A DNA stretch of 7,359 nt from Candidatus Gastranaerophilales bacterium (GTDB taxonomy: Bacteria; Cyanobacteriota; Vampirovibrionia; Gastranaerophilales; Gastranaerophilaceae): positions 1-7,359 of the forward strand of contig CANQLK010000083.1 of NCBI GenBank assembly GCA_947624665.1. Direction: 5' to 3'. Of the stretch, positions 6,676 to 7,359 are shown one piece after another (within the stretch, counting starts at the first letter, position 1; every line of letters starts with the position of its first letter). The notes beneath the pieces were generated by a model that saw only the letters and a list, made by a program, of their open reading frames with translations, was not told the DNA's origin and ran no database searches. Both the position numbers and the translations under genes were made by a program.

Positions 6676-6685
6676 GGGGGGGGGG
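6676..6685 (+). repeat. Homopolymer of ten G in a promoter spacer
   Basis: Ten consecutive G (flanked by CACC and TAAAAATGG) lie in otherwise extremely AT-rich DNA. The run is between -35-like sequences (TTTGCA 6668-6673 or TTGCAC 6669-6674) and the extended -10 at 6692-6700. Runs of this length are unstable by slipped-strand mispairing and would change the spacer, now 20-21 bp, by single bases. The tract itself is plain in the sequence; its switching role is inferred. Length error in the assembly is also common for such runs. Confidence 0.75.
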
Positions 6686-6691
6686 TAAAAA

Positions 6692-6700
6692 TGGTATAAT
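6692..6700 (+). promoter_or_regulatory. Extended -10 promoter of the last membrane protein gene
   Basis: TGGTATAAT is a perfect extended -10. Transcription would begin near 6707, giving a leader of about 22 bases with the ribosome site AGGTG (6719-6723) 5 bases before the ATG at 6729. The upstream spacer is filled by the G10 run. With current lengths the -35-like TTGCAC is 20 bp away instead of the optimal 17. Confidence 0.6.
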
Positions 6701-6728
6701 TACTTTGTATACAAATTTAGGTGTTTTT

Positions 6729-7359
6729 ATGAGTGATGATAAAGAGAAGTTGTATTTAAAAAATAACCACAAGCTAAGAAATAATATAATATTTGAAATA
6801 TTAAAAGGTATTATTTTGATACCATATGTTATTTGGGTGATTGTAATACCCTTATTAAGTGAACTCTTATGTGTAGATACAAAAAAGGAAATTCGTAATA
6901 AGTATAAAAATAAAAATTATGATTTATACTTATTCGTTTTGTTTTTATTGATAGTTAAAAGGATCGTCTGTATTTTTCTCATTATTATGACATTTTGTAT
7001 ATGTTTTACTACTACACTCAAATTTGATTTAAAATATCCAATAGCAACTTTTAAAAATACTCGTATGATTCTTACATATAGTCTGTTAAATACACTGGAC
7101 AATAAAAAGTTACATGAATCAAAATTAGCATATAAATTAAGAAATTCTTTATTTCATCAATATGAAAAAGCCTATTTATACTTTCCAAAGAATGAATATG
7201 CCGGAATTGCCTTATTTTATTTAATTGATTTGGAATATAACAAATTCAAATCAAAATCAACAGTCTGCACAGATTTATTAGAAGAATCTTTAAAAAAGTG
7301 TGAGGTCTATCCGAATAACCATCAAGAATTTAATAACTATAAAGAAAAATATACTAAAG
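6729..7359 (+). CDS. Membrane protein with two N-terminal helices (partial, at least 210 aa)
   Basis: The frame opens at ATG 6729, behind AGGTG 5 bases upstream, and stays open through 210 codons to the right edge, so the C-terminus is missing. Not recognised. The N-terminus is charged (MSDDKEK). Hydrophobic segments lie at about 21-48 (ILKGIILIPYVIWVIVIPLL core) and 66-96 (with a Lys-Arg pair at 77-78 that may break it into shorter helices). From about residue 97 the chain is soluble-looking, helical and rich in Lys, Tyr and Leu, with a possible TPR-like pair at about 140-200 (YFPKNEYAGIALFYLIDLEY, then CEVYPNN at 191-197). This would be a membrane-anchored helical-repeat protein, which would fit the TPR theme of the window, but the repeats are not convincing enough to name. 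Its promoter holds the G10 run, so its expression may vary between cells. Very AT-rich codons match the 78-aa gene and differ from the dus/TPR genes. Confidence 0.65.
   Translation, partial: MSDDKEKLYLKNNHKLRNNIIFEILKGIILIPYVIWVIVIPLLSELLCVDTKKEIRNKYKNKNYDLYLFVLFLLIVKRIVCIFLIIMTFCICFTTTLKFDLKYPIATFKNTRMILTYSLLNTLDNKKLHESKLAYKLRNSLFHQYEKAYLYFPKNEYAGIALFYLIDLEYNKFKSKSTVCTDLLEESLKKCEVYPNNHQEFNNYKEKYTK

Noticed and set aside
6676..6685. G-quadruplex from the G10 run
   Set aside because: Only one G run is present; a stable intramolecular quadruplex needs four separate runs.
6917..7102. Open frame on the minus strand (61 codons)
   Set aside because: It lies inside the longer plus-strand membrane protein frame, lacks a ribosome site and is expected by chance in AT-rich DNA with a hydrophobic reading on the other strand.

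Overview
The window comes from a strongly AT-rich, anaerobic, Gram-negative-type bacterium. Three things point that way: NuoE/NuoF-type subunits of the kind found in electron-bifurcating [FeFe]-hydrogenases, two exported TPR proteins with Sec signal peptides cut at 'xxA|Q', and very A/T-biased codons. A gut lineage such as the non-photosynthetic cyanobacterial relatives (Melainabacteria/Gastranaerophilales) or a similar low-GC anaerobe would fit. That is an impression from gene content and style, not a proven assignment.

Left part (1-2669, all minus strand). An exported 467-aa TPR protein (1266-2669) lies upstream of a two-gene stretch of a redox operon: the NuoE/HydC-like [2Fe-2S] subunit (705-1199), then one base later the NuoF/HydB-like FMN/NADH subunit (start at 703, running off the left edge). 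The redox genes have their own candidate promoter overlapping the end of the TPR gene. In bifurcating hydrogenases the next gene is often the catalytic hydA, which would lie outside the window.

Middle (2670-6169). A 121-bp divergent intergenic region carries back-to-back extended -10 promoters and a short palindrome. On the plus strand follow a second exported TPR protein (708 aa, about 13 repeats), a DusB-family tRNA-dihydrouridine synthase 6 bp later, and a GIY-YIG domain protein of the YhbQ/UPF0213 type overlapping the dus gene by 17 bp. These three look like one transcription unit. The last two have no Shine-Dalgarno sequence and are probably translated by coupling.

Right part (6170-7359). 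The sequence becomes still more AT-rich and holds small unrecognised membrane proteins: a 78-aa two-helix protein with a nearly leaderless promoter; a 28-aa single-helix protein that overlaps it by ATGA and may continue in another frame past an A7 run (about 65 aa if rejoined); and a membrane protein open to the right edge (at least 210 aa). The last gene has a perfect extended -10 (TGGTATAAT) preceded by a run of ten G in the promoter spacer. In such AT-rich DNA this is a strong candidate for a phase-variable promoter and is the most interesting signal here. No rRNA, tRNA, CRISPR array, insertion sequence or convincing intrinsic terminator was seen.
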